From assembly GCA_024690485.1 (NCBI GenBank), contig JAILPB010000015.1, positions 1 through 37,299 on the forward strand: a stretch of 37,299 nt of DNA, in the 5' to 3' direction. Source of the stretch: Butyrivibrio sp. Its GTDB lineage: Bacteria; Bacillota; Clostridia; Lachnospirales; Lachnospiraceae. The notes beneath the pieces were generated by a model, which had not been told where the DNA came from, did not search any database, and saw only the letters and a list, made by a program, of their open reading frames with translations. A program made the translations under genes and the position numbers. This document shows positions 1 through 10,648 of this stretch, in pieces; position 1 is the first letter of the stretch, and each line of letters starts with the position of its first letter.

Positions 1-1011
1 TACCGTACATACAGATCCCCGGATCAGGACATATTTGATAAGATGAAGATCACAGATATAGAGAACCTTGAAAAGCTTACTGTGAGCGGAGCTAAGTTCT
101 CTAAGGAAAAACATCTTCAGTACATAATGGATTCTGAAGCAGAGGACTTTTATCCGGAAGATGGTTTTTTTGAAAATATAATTGTTAAGTGGAACCTCAA
201 AAACGGCAAAGTGGTATACAGAGATTACAGAATAAACCTTAATGAAGGTGATAATATTGAGGCTTACGGAAAACTCTTTGAGTCAGATGAGTATAAGTAT
301 GGAGTATTTCCACAGCTTTCTGCAAATGCAGATAGCTTTACACACATAGGCGGACAGACCATCATGGAGGATTTCCAGAAAAAGCTTCCTGAAGATAAGA
401 TAGGAGAGTTCATCGAGTGTTATAAGAAGGATGTGCTTGCTCAGAACCTGGATAGCCTTAAAAGTGAACTTCCTATGATAAATCTCTATGGATCAGTGGA
501 AGCGGGATGGCAGAATTACATTAATGTATATAATTTCTATATCTTCCCATCCTACACAAATACCATTGCATTCCTTAAAAAGAATGATATCCCTTATGAC
601 TGGAAGGATGGAACCGGTGATATTTCTTCCATAATAATTCAGAATGATTACGACTATTATGAGAAGGATGGTTTCAAGTGGGAGACAGAGGATAAGGGAG
701 AAATAAATGAAGCTCTTGATAATATCATCAGCGAAGAACTATTCCAAATGAATGGTAGTCTCTGGACTAAGTATAACGGTGATATGAAGGTACAGCACGG
801 CCTTATGGCAAGCTTTACAGGAGAAAACGTAAACGGCGGATATGAGACAATGGGAAGCTATAGCTTTGTTCTCTTTAATGGCAAAACACTTCCAAAGGGC
901 CTTAAGAAGGCATGTTTTTCTGATAAAGACGATGTCTCAGTAAACAGAGGAAATGCCGGCTGGGTTGACACAGTTGATCAGCCCCTCTACGACATAGATC
1001 TGCCACAGTAA
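1..1011 (+). CDS. C-terminal part of a larger protein, possibly the DUF6449-type domain of an ABC-2 permease-like protein (5' truncated)
   Basis: The reading frame of the 43..1011 ORF is open to base 1 (YRTYRSPDQDIFDKMK...), so the start lies outside the window. Family assignment is tentative. Confidence 0.55.
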   Translation, partial: YRTYRSPDQDIFDKMKITDIENLEKLTVSGAKFSKEKHLQYIMDSEAEDFYPEDGFFENIIVKWNLKNGKVVYRDYRINLNEGDNIEAYGKLFESDEYKYGVFPQLSANADSFTHIGGQTIMEDFQKKLPEDKIGEFIECYKKDVLAQNLDSLKSELPMINLYGSVEAGWQNYINVYNFYIFPSYTNTIAFLKKNDIPYDWKDGTGDISSIIIQNDYDYYEKDGFKWETEDKGEINEALDNIISEELFQMNGSLWTKYNGDMKVQHGLMASFTGENVNGGYETMGSYSFVLFNGKTLPKGLKKACFSDKDDVSVNRGNAGWVDTVDQPLYDIDLPQ

Positions 1012-1074
1012 TTACGATAATTAAGAAAAATACTAACTACACAATTCTGTTTTTGTTCAATTTAATATTTATAG

Positions 1075-1134
1075 AAAAAGCGTAGAATCTTAATCATTTT
1101 TTAACTAAATCTTGATTGAGGGGCTACGCTTTTT
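1075..1134. terminator. Bidirectional-looking intrinsic terminator
   Basis: AAAAAGCGTAG...CTACGCTTTTT arms with an inner CTTAATCA/TGATTGAG extension; A-run on the 5' side and T-run on the 3' side. Confidence 0.8.
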
Positions 1135-1165
1135 CATGTAGTATTAATTTTGAGGGGGAATATCT

Positions 1166-1402
1166 ATGGCACATAACGTGAAGAAAATATGCCTTAATTG
1201 CGGAAGAACTTTTAATGCTTATGAAAGTAGCTGGGCCTTTTGTTCCATGGAGTGCAAGCGCATGTATGGTAACTATGAAGGCTACAGGTGCAGAGAGTGC
1301 AGAAATGCCGCATGTAAGGTTAGAAATAATAGTTTAATGAATTCTCCGCCGGATTGCGAAAATCTTACTAAACATAGGTCTTATCGTGAGGCTAAAAAGT
1401 GA
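1166..1402 (+). CDS. Small Cys-rich putative zinc-ribbon protein
   Basis: 78 aa; CLNCGRTF...FCSMECKRMY...CRECRNAAC cysteine pattern; GAGGGGGA ribosome-binding site upstream. Confidence 0.6.
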   Translation: MAHNVKKICLNCGRTFNAYESSWAFCSMECKRMYGNYEGYRCRECRNAACKVRNNSLMNSPPDCENLTKHRSYREAKK

Positions 1403-1446
1403 TATAATATTGAGGATTATTTTTAATTTGTTGGAGGGAATATAAT

Positions 1447-2187
1447 ATGTGGACTAGAGCTATGCTCAAAGAAAATGGAAGGTACAGTATGCAGAGAAAC
1501 TATTGGTACTGCATGGCTGCGCTGATGGGCTTCTTCGCAATAGCGGGAGGGGCAGGAAATTTTGCGGGATTATATTATAACTTTACGATGTTTCCCCGCA
1601 TGGCAATGTATGGAGGAAGTTCTTATTCAGGAGTTCCAAGTGAAAGTATGATGCTGGCTATGTTTTCCGGCATGCTTGGTTCTTTTATAGTTATGTTTTT
1701 TATTACTTTTGCCTTAAGGGTTGTTTTGGTTTATCCTATTCAGGTCGGACTTAATAAATTCTTTATAATGAACAGAACTTCTGTAAGAACGGATGTAAGT
1801 TACCTTGTTTTTGCCTTTAAGAATGGATATGGAAACATTCTAAAAACAATGTTCATTACGCGTATGTTTCTTTTGCTCTGGTATTGCCTGTGCATAGTAC
1901 CTGGAATCATCAAGTCATATTCATACATGCTGGTTCCTTATATACTTGCAGATAACCCTAATATGGATACGATGGAGGCTATTGATCTGTCAAAGAAGAT
2001 GATGGATGGACATAAGGCAGAGGCCTTTGTTCTTGGTCTCTCATTTATTGGCTGGATCTTCCTTTCATATTTTACATGCGGAATTCTTTTGTATTTCTAT
2101 GTGATTCCTTATATGATGGCAACATATACTGAATTCTACACAGCTATTAAGGAAAATTACGTACCGGTTCCTGAGTACACAATGTAA
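1447..2187 (+). CDS. DUF975-family integral membrane protein
   Basis: Multiple TM segments; 'GIIKSYSYMLVPYILADNPNMDTMEAIDLSKKMMDGHKAEAF' is characteristic of DUF975; GGAGGG RBS. Confidence 0.75.
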   Translation: MWTRAMLKENGRYSMQRNYWYCMAALMGFFAIAGGAGNFAGLYYNFTMFPRMAMYGGSSYSGVPSESMMLAMFSGMLGSFIVMFFITFALRVVLVYPIQVGLNKFFIMNRTSVRTDVSYLVFAFKNGYGNILKTMFITRMFLLLWYCLCIVPGIIKSYSYMLVPYILADNPNMDTMEAIDLSKKMMDGHKAEAFVLGLSFIGWIFLSYFTCGILLYFYVIPYMMATYTEFYTAIKENYVPVPEYTM

Positions 2188-2212
2188 TCAGGAAAATAAA
2201 AAAGACAAAGCT

Positions 2213-2245
2213 GCTCCCTTGAAGAAATTTGAGGGAGCATTTTTT
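2213..2245 (+). terminator. Intrinsic terminator
   Basis: GCTCCCT...AGGGAGC followed by ATTTTTT. Confidence 0.8.
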
Positions 2246-2305
2246 ATTGCCATGTACTACAATAGTAGATATTGCTTTACAAATAAAGAAATGGGAGGAG
2301 CAGTT

Positions 2306-2989
2306 ATGCCCGCAATTACTGGAGACTGGCTTGAAGCTATAGGGGGAGAGTTTTCAAAGCCCTATTATAAGGATTTATATAAGTTCATAATTGAGGAATA
2401 CTCAAAAAATACTATCTATCCGCCAAAGAATGATCTTTTAAATGCCTTTTCATATACAAAACTTAATGATGTAAAGGTGGTTATTCTGGGACAGGATCCT
2501 TATCATGAGCCGGGACAGGCACACGGCCTGGCATTTTCTGTGCTTCCGGGACAGCCGGCGCCGCCATCTCTTGTGAACATATTTAACGAGCTTAAGGATG
2601 ACCTTGGATGTTATATCCCAAATAACGGATATCTGAAAAAGTGGGCAGATCAGGGAGTTCTTCTTTTGAACACGGTTCTGACAGTGCGTGCCCACAATGC
2701 CAATTCTCATAAGGGAAAAGGTTGGGAGCAGTTTACGGATGCAGTTATCAGAGCTTTAAATGAACAGGACAGACCAATCGTATTTTTATTATGGGGAAGA
2801 CCTGCCCAGATGAAGGAAGCTATGCTTAATAATCCAAAGCATCTGGTGCTGAAAGCGCCGCATCCAAGCCCTTTGTCAGCTTATAGAGGCTTTTTTGGAT
2901 GTAAAAACTTTTCCATGTGCAATGAGTTTCTTGAAAAAAATGGGCAAAAACCTATAGATTGGCAGATTGAAAATATTACTTTTTCATGA
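2306..2989 (+). CDS. ung: Uracil-DNA glycosylase (family 1)
   Basis: GQDPYHEPGQAHGLAFSV and HPSPLSAYRGFFGC motifs. The track start at 2219 lies inside the terminator; ATG 2306 has a GGGAGGAG RBS. Confidence 0.93.
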   Translation: MPAITGDWLEAIGGEFSKPYYKDLYKFIIEEYSKNTIYPPKNDLLNAFSYTKLNDVKVVILGQDPYHEPGQAHGLAFSVLPGQPAPPSLVNIFNELKDDLGCYIPNNGYLKKWADQGVLLLNTVLTVRAHNANSHKGKGWEQFTDAVIRALNEQDRPIVFLLWGRPAQMKEAMLNNPKHLVLKAPHPSPLSAYRGFFGCKNFSMCNEFLEKNGQKPIDWQIENITFS

Positions 2990-3032
2990 TAACGTATTAA
3001 AGTATATTGTTAGCAACTTATTATTTTAGGAA

Positions 3033-4337
3033 ATGATGGAGTATATTATGAAAAAAGCATTCACAACAAAAGAGCAGGTAGAAAAAATCGCGCAGCAGTA
3101 TCCCACACCCTTTTATTTATATGATGAAAAGGGAATCGTGGAAAATGCAAGGGCTGTAAGAGAAGCCTTTTCCTGGAATCCGGGATTTAGAGAGTATTTT
3201 GCTGTAAAGGCAACGCCAAACCCGGTAATTATGCAGCTTCTTAAGAAAGAGGGCTGCGGATTTGATTGTTCTTCAATTACTGAGCTTATGCTTTCTAAGT
3301 CAATTGGTGCTACCGGAGATCTCATCATGTTTTCATCCAATGATACACCTGCTGAAGAGTTTGTGTATGCTGATAAGATTGGCGGAATAATCAATTTCGA
3401 TGATATAACTCATATTGATTTTGCATATGAAGCTCTTGGAAACAGGATGCCAGAGACTATTAGTTGCAGATATAATCCCGGCGGAGTTTTCCAGATGAGT
3501 AACGGGATCATGGATAACCCGGGAGATTCCAAGTACGGAATGACTAAAGAGCAACTTATCGAGAGCTATAAGAAGCTTAAAGCATACGGAGTTAAGCACT
3601 TTGGTATTCATGCTTTTCTTGCAAGTAATACTGTAACAAATGAATATTATCCCATGCTTGCCGGACAGCTCTTTGAGCTTGCTGTAGAACTTGAGAAGGA
3701 AACCGGATGCGATATCGCATTTATTAACCTCTCAGGCGGCGTAGGAATTCCATATCTTCCGGATCAGGAAGGAAACGATATCTACGAGATTGGAAAGGGC
3801 GTAAAGGAGCAGTTTGAGAGAGTGCTTGTTCCTGCCGGAATGGGTGACGTTTCAATTTACACCGAGATGGGCAGATACATGCTTGGTCCTTACGGCGCTC
3901 TTGTTACTAAGGCTATTCATGAAAAGCATATCTACAAGGAGTACATCGGAGTTGATGCCTGCGCAGTAAACCTTATGAGACCTGCAATGTACGGCTCTTA
4001 CCATCACATCACTGTTTTGGGAAAAGAGGATGCACCTTTAGATCACGTATATGACGTAACCGGTTCTCTTTGCGAGAATAACGATAAGTTCGCCATAGAC
4101 AGAAATCTTCCGAAGATCGATATGGGCGACTATCTGTTTATCCATGATGCAGGAGCCCACGGTTTTGCCATGGGTTACAACTATAACGGTAAGCTTTGGA
4201 GCTCAGAACTCCTTCTTAAGGAGGATGGAAGCGTAGAACTTATAAGAAGAGCCCAGACTCCAAGAGATTATTTTGCAACCTTTGATTGTCTTCCTATGTT
4301 TTCGGAACTTGATAAAGTCCTTAAGGAAAATGAATGA
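3033..4337 (+). CDS. lysA: Diaminopimelate decarboxylase-like PLP enzyme (fold III)
   Basis: YFAVKATPNPVIMQLLKKEGCGFDCSS PLP-lysine region; TEMGRYMLGPYG; 434 aa. An internal ATG at 3036 or 3048 is also possible. Confidence 0.8.
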   Translation: MMEYIMKKAFTTKEQVEKIAQQYPTPFYLYDEKGIVENARAVREAFSWNPGFREYFAVKATPNPVIMQLLKKEGCGFDCSSITELMLSKSIGATGDLIMFSSNDTPAEEFVYADKIGGIINFDDITHIDFAYEALGNRMPETISCRYNPGGVFQMSNGIMDNPGDSKYGMTKEQLIESYKKLKAYGVKHFGIHAFLASNTVTNEYYPMLAGQLFELAVELEKETGCDIAFINLSGGVGIPYLPDQEGNDIYEIGKGVKEQFERVLVPAGMGDVSIYTEMGRYMLGPYGALVTKAIHEKHIYKEYIGVDACAVNLMRPAMYGSYHHITVLGKEDAPLDHVYDVTGSLCENNDKFAIDRNLPKIDMGDYLFIHDAGAHGFAMGYNYNGKLWSSELLLKEDGSVELIRRAQTPRDYFATFDCLPMFSELDKVLKENE

Positions 4338-5209
4338 TGGATGAAATATCTGCATTTATAACTGAATTAAAGCTTGAGGGGCGGCTTAGTGAAAACACTG
4401 TTCGCTCCTATGAGCTTGATCTTAGTAAGCTTTCAGAATATGCTCTGGAAAACGGAATAGTTAAAGGAATCGATCTGTCCGCGGATTTTCTTAAGAAGTA
4501 TCTGGAAAAAATAGAGGCGGATGATCTGTCACCATCAACTATTGCCAGAAATATAGTGTCCATCAAAGCTTTTTCCAGGTATTTATTAAAAAAGGAGATA
4601 CATCCCTTTGATATATCAGAGGATTTAAAGGCACCAAAGACTTCTCAAAGTCCTGTGGTAATTCTTACGAGGACTCAGATAAAAGCCTTGCTTGATGCTC
4701 CTGATAAGAGCTATGCGAAGGGACAGAGAGATGAGGCAATCCTTCATCTTTTGTATGCTACAGGTATCAAGGTGTCCGAGCTTATTAAACTAAAAGTTGA
4801 AGATGTTGATATGCAGATTGGAAGCATCGAGATAAGCGCTCCCAAGATGGACAGAGTGGTTCCTTTTAACAAAGAAACAAGAGAAGTTTTAAGCAGATAT
4901 CTTCAGGAGGGCAGAAGACATCTTATTACAACTACCTCAGAGGAGCTTCTGTTTGTAAATTACAAGGGAATGCCCATGAGCAGACAGGGTATATGGAAGA
5001 TCATCCGCGAGTATTCAAGAGCTGCGGGAATAGATCAGTCTGTTACTCCTGAGATGATACGGCATAGCTTTGCAGCCCACATGATAGAGAGAGGGGCAGA
5101 TATGGACGCTGTTCAGTTCATGATGGGGCATGTAAGCAGTGCAGCTATGACAAGATATGCCAGAGATAATAAAGATTATATTAGAGATGTGTACAATAGC
5201 ACTCATTAA
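4334..5209 (+). CDS. Tyrosine recombinase (XerC/XerD family)
   Basis: SAM-like N-terminal domain; catalytic R (LLYATGIKVSELIKL), HSFAAHMIERGAD, GH and Y (MTRY) residues; overlaps the lysA stop. Confidence 0.9.
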   Translation: MMDEISAFITELKLEGRLSENTVRSYELDLSKLSEYALENGIVKGIDLSADFLKKYLEKIEADDLSPSTIARNIVSIKAFSRYLLKKEIHPFDISEDLKAPKTSQSPVVILTRTQIKALLDAPDKSYAKGQRDEAILHLLYATGIKVSELIKLKVEDVDMQIGSIEISAPKMDRVVPFNKETREVLSRYLQEGRRHLITTTSEELLFVNYKGMPMSRQGIWKIIREYSRAAGIDQSVTPEMIRHSFAAHMIERGADMDAVQFMMGHVSSAAMTRYARDNKDYIRDVYNSTH

Positions 5210-5210
5210 G

Positions 5211-5262
5211 AAAGAGGCTTAGCCTTGGATGATTGAATCAATCCGGGCAAAGCCTCTTTTTT
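5211..5262. terminator. Intrinsic terminator between convergent genes
   Basis: AAGAGGCTT...AAGCCTCTTTTTT with an inner GATTGAATCAATC stem. Confidence 0.75.
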
Positions 5263-5284
5263 ACGATTTTATCGTGACTGATCT

Positions 5285-6316
5285 TTAGCCAACAAGATCT
5301 GCAATATCAAGGATGAGACGCTCTGTATCATCCCAGCCAAGGCAGGGATCAGTGATTGATTTACCATAGATTCCTTCGCCGATTTTCTGGCAGCCTTCCT
5401 CAATATAGCTTTCTATCATAACGCCCTTTACAAGTTCATCAATGTTCTTGTTGGAACTCTTGGAGTGAAGGACTTCCTTTACGATTCTTATCTGCTCGCG
5501 GAACTTCTTGCCGGAGTTGTTGTGGTTTGCATCAATGATAGCAGCAGGGTTCTTGATGTCTCTCTCAGAATATAAGTAGCTGAGAAGATTTAAGTCTTCA
5601 TAGTGGTAGTTGGGCTGAGACTGACCATGCTTGTTGCTTGAACCACGAAGTACGCAGTGTGCAAGCTCATTACCGCCTGTTGTAACCTCGTATCCTCTGT
5701 AAACAAAGGAGTGAGGGAGCTGGGCTGCATAAACTGAGTTGAGCATTACGCTTAAGGTTCCACTTGTGGGATTCTTCATTCCTGCGGGAACACCAAATCC
5801 GCTGGCAACCATGCGGTGTTCCTGATCTTCAACAGAACGGGCTCCGATTGCTACATATGAGAGAATATCTTCTACATAACCCCAGTTTTCAGGATAAAGC
5901 ATCTCATCTGCAGCTGTAAGACCGGATACTTCAATAGCCTTGATCTGCATATGACGCATTGCAATAAGACCTGCTCTGAAATCGGTCTTACCTTCAGGAT
6001 CTGGCTGAGAGGTTATACCTTTATATCCTTCACCTGTGGTTCTTGGTTTATTTGTATAAATTCTGGGTACAAGGATGAGCTTATCCTTAACCTTATCATT
6101 AACTTTTGCAAGTCTGGAAACATAGTCGCAAACAGCATCTTCGTTATCGGCTGAACAAGGTCCTACAATCACGAGAAACTTATTACTTCTGCCGGTCAGA
6201 ACGTCAGCGATTTCAGCGTCTCTCTGCTTTTTGATCTCTGAGAGATTTTTTGATAATGGAAACTCTTCACGGATTTCTTCCGGTGAAGGTAACTGCTGTA
6301 TGTAGTTGAAAGACAT
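5285..6316 (-). CDS. 3-deoxy-7-phosphoheptulonate synthase (type I DAHP synthase, AroFGH family)
   Basis: VGPCSADNEDAV, RIYTNKPRTTGEGYKGITSQPDPEG and DANHNNSGKK motifs. Confidence 0.93.
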   Translation of the reverse strand: MSFNYIQQLPSPEEIREEFPLSKNLSEIKKQRDAEIADVLTGRSNKFLVIVGPCSADNEDAVCDYVSRLAKVNDKVKDKLILVPRIYTNKPRTTGEGYKGITSQPDPEGKTDFRAGLIAMRHMQIKAIEVSGLTAADEMLYPENWGYVEDILSYVAIGARSVEDQEHRMVASGFGVPAGMKNPTSGTLSVMLNSVYAAQLPHSFVYRGYEVTTGGNELAHCVLRGSSNKHGQSQPNYHYEDLNLLSYLYSERDIKNPAAIIDANHNNSGKKFREQIRIVKEVLHSKSSNKNIDELVKGVMIESYIEEGCQKIGEGIYGKSITDPCLGWDDTERLILDIADLVG

Positions 6317-6588
6317 TTTTTCACAACCTCCTGATAAATAACTTCACTCAATATATCACGTTAAAGTGTAAAAGTAAATGAAGGATATCTGTTTATTAAA
6401 AAACAATAAAAAATATCAATATATTGGCTTTGAAAGTTTTCGAAAATTTAAGAAATTATTATCGTATTTTTGTTAATGCCAATATATGATTATGATAAGA
6501 TATTGTTAAGTCGACCATAGAATTTTACTAGATTTGTCGGTGTTTGTAAAATTGCGAATTAAAAAGTTGGTTGTGAGAGGGCGAGATT

Positions 6589-8655
6589 ATGTTTAAAAAG
6601 ATGAGTATTATGGCGAAGATGCTGGTAGGAATCATACCTGTTGTTGCTGTTGCAATGATACTTATGACCTATATCAGTGTCACCAAGAGTAGAGACCTGG
6701 TACAGGAACAGAATTCCGAGAGGATTAATGCTATTACCGAAGGCAGCGTCAATAAGGTAAGCGGTTATCTGTCGGAGATCAAATCAACTGCTATGACATT
6801 GTCAGAGACTGTAGGAGGTACTTACAAAACAGCCAGCATTGAAGGATATAAGAATATATTCTCTAATGTACAGCTTGATAACGACATGATATCAGGTTGC
6901 GGAATATGGTTTGAGCCATATGTTTTTGATGCAAATGAAGAATATCAGGGCCCTTACTGGTATAAAGATGGCTCAAATATAGTAGAGACCTGGGATTACA
7001 GTAATGCTGAATATAACTATTTTTCACAGGAATACTATACAAATGCAAAGGCCCTTAAAAAGGGAACAGCAGAGATAACGGATCCATATTATGATCCTAC
7101 ATCACAGACAGTTATGTCCACATGCTCAGCGCCAATATATAACGATGCAAATGAGTTTATCGGATGTGTTACCGTCGACATCGTCCTTGATACTATTTCA
7201 GAAATAGCAGGTTCAATCACTGTAGGAAGAACAGGTTCTGCTATGCTTACTACTTCATCGGGAGTATATCTGTATTGTCTTGATAATCAGAAGGTCCAGG
7301 ATGGATTTAATATTCTGGATGAAGAAAATGAGACTCTTGTGGTTGTAGCAAATCAAGTCCTTGCTAATGAAAGCGGAATGGCTAGATTTGAAGAGAATGG
7401 AAAATACATTATCGTCACCTATGCAACTGTTCCGGATGTTAACTGGAAGCTTATGATCAGAATGGAACAGGATGAGCTCGAAGAAGAAGTTAATATTCTT
7501 ACCAATATGATGGTGGTAATTCTCATTTTTGCAATCATTATAAGTTCTCTTGTAGTTGTTATTATGGTAAGAATAATTGCTAAGAATCTGGCAAATGTTA
7601 GGAAGTTTGCAGGATCCCTTGCAAGTGGAGACTTCACTGTTTCCAAGCTTGTAACTAAGTCAGGAGATGAGCTGGGACAGATGAGTAACTCTCTCAACGA
7701 CATGTATGAGAATAACAGAAATGTTATCAGCCAGATTTCTGATGAGTCAGATAATATCAGTACATCAAGTAATTCACTTCTGTCTATGGCTAATGAGCTT
7801 AATAGCCAGTTTGAAAAGATTCAGACCAATATGTCCAGCGTTAATGACGCAATGATGTCATCCGGCGCGGCAACTGAGCAGGTAAGTGCTTCTGTTCAGG
7901 AGGTTAACACTTCCGTCCAGTCATTGGCTGAAGTCAGCGAAGAGAGCCAGAAGGCAACCAAGGAAATTGTTGTAAGAGCTCAGGAAATCGAGCAGAACAG
8001 CCAGAAGGCATACGATAACGCAATAGAAATCGCAACCCAGAGAAGACAGGAACTTAGCGATGCATCAGAAAAGGCACAGATTGTTAATGAAATCAGTAAT
8101 ATGGCTCAATCAATTGCTGAAATTGCTGATCAGATAAACCTCCTTTCACTTAATGCTTCAATTGAGGCAGCAAGAGCCGGAGAACATGGTAAGGGATTTG
8201 CGGTAGTTGCTTCTGAGATCAATAATCTGGCTAATGATACAGCTGAAGCAGTTTCTCAGATTCAGATCACTATTGATGGCGTTCAGGATGCATTTAAGAC
8301 ATTGACAGAGAGCTCGCAGAGTCTTCTTGATTTTGTAAATGACACTGTTGCACCTGATTATGAGAACTTCGTTAATATCGGTCGTCAGTATGGTGAAGAT
8401 GCTCAGCAGTTTGGAACTCAGACAGATCAGATAGCTCACATGGTTGAGAATATCAGAACCTCCATGGATGAAGTAAACAATGCTATCCATAATATCGCAG
8501 AATCCACCCAGGAGACAGCATCACATAGCTCAGATATCACAGATTCCATCAATACAGCCGCAGAAGTTGTAGGAAATGTTAGTGATATGTCCAGCAAACA
8601 GGAAGATATTGCTGTATCCCTTGATGAGATTGTTAAGAACTTTAAACTTAAGTGA
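6589..8655 (+). CDS. Methyl-accepting chemotaxis protein with extracellular Cache-type sensor, HAMP and signalling domain
   Basis: N-terminal TM, Cache-like region (WYKDGS...[21 protein letters not shown]...FIGCVTVDI), second TM, HAMP, and [44 protein letters not shown] signature. Confidence 0.95.
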   Translation: MFKKMSIMAKMLVGIIPVVAVAMILMTYISVTKSRDLVQEQNSERINAITEGSVNKVSGYLSEIKSTAMTLSETVGGTYKTASIEGYKNIFSNVQLDNDMISGCGIWFEPYVFDANEEYQGPYWYKDGSNIVETWDYSNAEYNYFSQEYYTNAKALKKGTAEITDPYYDPTSQTVMSTCSAPIYNDANEFIGCVTVDIVLDTISEIAGSITVGRTGSAMLTTSSGVYLYCLDNQKVQDGFNILDEENETLVVVANQVLANESGMARFEENGKYIIVTYATVPDVNWKLMIRMEQDELEEEVNILTNMMVVILIFAIIISSLVVVIMVRIIAKNLANVRKFAGSLASGDFTVSKLVTKSGDELGQMSNSLNDMYENNRNVISQISDESDNISTSSNSLLSMANELNSQFEKIQTNMSSVNDAMMSSGAATEQVSASVQEVNTSVQSLAEVSEESQKATKEIVVRAQEIEQNSQKAYDNAIEIATQRRQELSDASEKAQIVNEISNMAQSIAEIADQINLLSLNASIEAARAGEHGKGFAVVASEINNLANDTAEAVSQIQITIDGVQDAFKTLTESSQSLLDFVNDTVAPDYENFVNIGRQYGEDAQQFGTQTDQIAHMVENIRTSMDEVNNAIHNIAESTQETASHSSDITDSINTAAEVVGNVSDMSSKQEDIAVSLDEIVKNFKLK

Positions 8656-8740
8656 TCAAAAGTTTCCGAAAAATAGTTAATTTTTCGAAGGAATTAGTAT
8701 ATTATTAACTTAGTAGTTTTTATATTACAGACAATAACAA

Positions 8741-8823
8741 TGCGGTCATGAGTGTAAAAGCTTATTGACCGCAATTCCTTGCGCGAATATCATGGAATCC
8801 GCAGACAATGCAGGTTTTTGCAT
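8741..8823 (+). promoter_or_regulatory. Three consecutive hairpins in the leader of the C1 peptidase gene
   Basis: TGCGGTCA...TGACCGCA (8741-8773), ATTCCTTG...CATGGAAT (8774-8798, one mismatch), ATGCA...TGCAT (8808-8823). Confidence 0.4.
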
Positions 8824-8865
8824 AAAGTAATTGAAATATAAATTTTTAATCATGTGGGGAGATTA

Positions 8866-10644
8866 ATGAAAAAAAAGAAGTACATCGGTTTATCTATATT
8901 GGGAGCGGTATCTTTACTTGCAGTGTCTTGCTCTTTTTCTGAAAAAAGTGAAACTACAGAAATACCCTCAGAGGTGGAAGCTTCAAAGGACGATGTCTCT
9001 AAAAGTGAAGTCTTAGGTGATAAAAAATCCGACAAAGAAGTTACGCAAGATGATAAGGAAACGGTAGAGTCTGCAGAAACAACAGCCGCTGAGCCAAAAG
9101 CTCGAAATTTAAAAGAACTGGTTTTAGAGGAAGCTATAGTAGTTGATGATACAGATAAGGATATTTTGGATAGTGCTTCAGGATATGAAGTTGATTATCC
9201 CGTAAATTCTGCAGATAAAGAGATACCTTCGGCTTATGTATCAGATACATCCGGGGAAAAGGACTTTGTTACACCTGTTAAAAATCAGGGTTATACCAAT
9301 CTGTGCTGGTCATATTCAACTATATCTGCAGTGGAGAGCGATATTTTGACCCATCACACTGATATTGATCAGAGTAATCTAAATCTGTCTGAAAAGCACA
9401 CAGCTTACTATAATATGCATAAAACTTCCGGGTCATACCTTGGAAACATAGATGAGGACTACAGAGAGTTTGTCTTTGACGGGGAAGACGATGAGTGGAT
9501 CAAGGATTATGATACCAGCTATGTCTCTGTTGGCGGAGTTACAGACTACTGCCTGTCTGTGCTTACAGCCTGGAAAGGTCCCGTAACTGACGAGGATTCA
9601 AATTCTTTTCATGTGATAAAGGGGCAGACTGATCTGTATTCCAAAAACGGCGATGTGCCATCTGATGCTTATACGGAGCCTGTTTGCCATGTGCAGGGTG
9701 TTTTCGAAGTTCCTGCCACAGAGAAAAACAGGGATTTAATAAAGAGGCTTATTATGGAGCACGGATCCGTTACCTGCAGTGTATGCGCAGCAGATGAGTA
9801 CTGGACCGGCCATAAGACATCCCTTTATGACTACAAAAAATACGGACCTGATAACGTGGCAGACCATGAAGTTGTGATCGTTGGCTGGGATGATGATTAT
9901 GATGCCTCAAATTTCATTACAAGGCCCAAGGAGAACGGTGCTTTTATCTGCAAGAATAGTTGGGGAACAAAGCAGGGGCAGGGAGGATATTTTTATCTGT
10001 CTTATGAAGATAGTATATTAACTTCCAATATTGTAGCTGCTTATGAGAGCGTTCTCCCGGGAGAAGAGGGCTGGTACGACAATAATTATCAGCATGCGGG
10101 ATTTATAACTCATATGACTGATGCCATCGTGGATCAAAAAAATGTTGTATATGCTTATGAAGACAACGATGCCGAATATGGTGTGATGTTCGATATGGGA
10201 GGCCGCGAGAGTCTTAAGGCTGTGGGCTTTTTCTCCATGGCTACAGATATGGACTATGGAGTTTTTGTTTATAAAAACCCGGATTCTGCGGAGGAAGACG
10301 CCATAAATCTTTTGTATATGGAGCAGCCTGTAAGCTACGAAGATTGTCATTTTATAACAGGTGGCTATCATACCGTAACGCTCTCTTCTCCGGTGGAGGT
10401 AAATGAGGGCGACAGGATATTTGTTGTAATACGGCCTAAAGAAAAAGCCAAGCTTTTGTATGAAAAAGCTATGGATAGCACAGCAGACGTAAATTACGAT
10501 GACTGGAAGCATGACCTTGGAGCAATACACACTCATAATGAAGCAAGCGGTAAAAGCTATTTATTGGATGAGTATGGTTCCTTTTATCTGAAGCAGACGG
10601 ATAAGGACTTCTTTATCAAGGCCTATACCTGTAATTTGGAATAA
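8866..10644 (+). CDS. Papain-like (C1 family) cysteine peptidase, predicted lipoprotein
   Basis: Lipobox-like LLAVSC; TPVKNQGYTNLCWSYSTISAVES (Gln/Cys), DHEVVIVGWDDDY (His), CKNSWGTKQGQGGYFYLSY (Asn). Start moved from 8854 (GTG) to ATG 8866 with GGGGAGA RBS. Confidence 0.9.
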   Translation: MKKKKYIGLSILGAVSLLAVSCSFSEKSETTEIPSEVEASKDDVSKSEVLGDKKSDKEVTQDDKETVESAETTAAEPKARNLKELVLEEAIVVDDTDKDILDSASGYEVDYPVNSADKEIPSAYVSDTSGEKDFVTPVKNQGYTNLCWSYSTISAVESDILTHHTDIDQSNLNLSEKHTAYYNMHKTSGSYLGNIDEDYREFVFDGEDDEWIKDYDTSYVSVGGVTDYCLSVLTAWKGPVTDEDSNSFHVIKGQTDLYSKNGDVPSDAYTEPVCHVQGVFEVPATEKNRDLIKRLIMEHGSVTCSVCAADEYWTGHKTSLYDYKKYGPDNVADHEVVIVGWDDDYDASNFITRPKENGAFICKNSWGTKQGQGGYFYLSYEDSILTSNIVAAYESVLPGEEGWYDNNYQHAGFITHMTDAIVDQKNVVYAYEDNDAEYGVMFDMGGRESLKAVGFFSMATDMDYGVFVYKNPDSAEEDAINLLYMEQPVSYEDCHFITGGYHTVTLSSPVEVNEGDRIFVVIRPKEKAKLLYEKAMDSTADVNYDDWKHDLGAIHTHNEASGKSYLLDEYGSFYLKQTDKDFFIKAYTCNLE

Positions 10645-10648
10645 AAAA

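Noticed and set aside
4334-5209. Tyrosine recombinase as a marker of an integrated mobile element
   Set aside because: XerC/D-like housekeeping length, overlapping lysA; no att-like repeats, tRNA or phage genes nearby.
10018-10536. Antisense ORF of 172 aa
   Set aside because: Antisense to the well-supported C1 peptidase; no RBS or domain.
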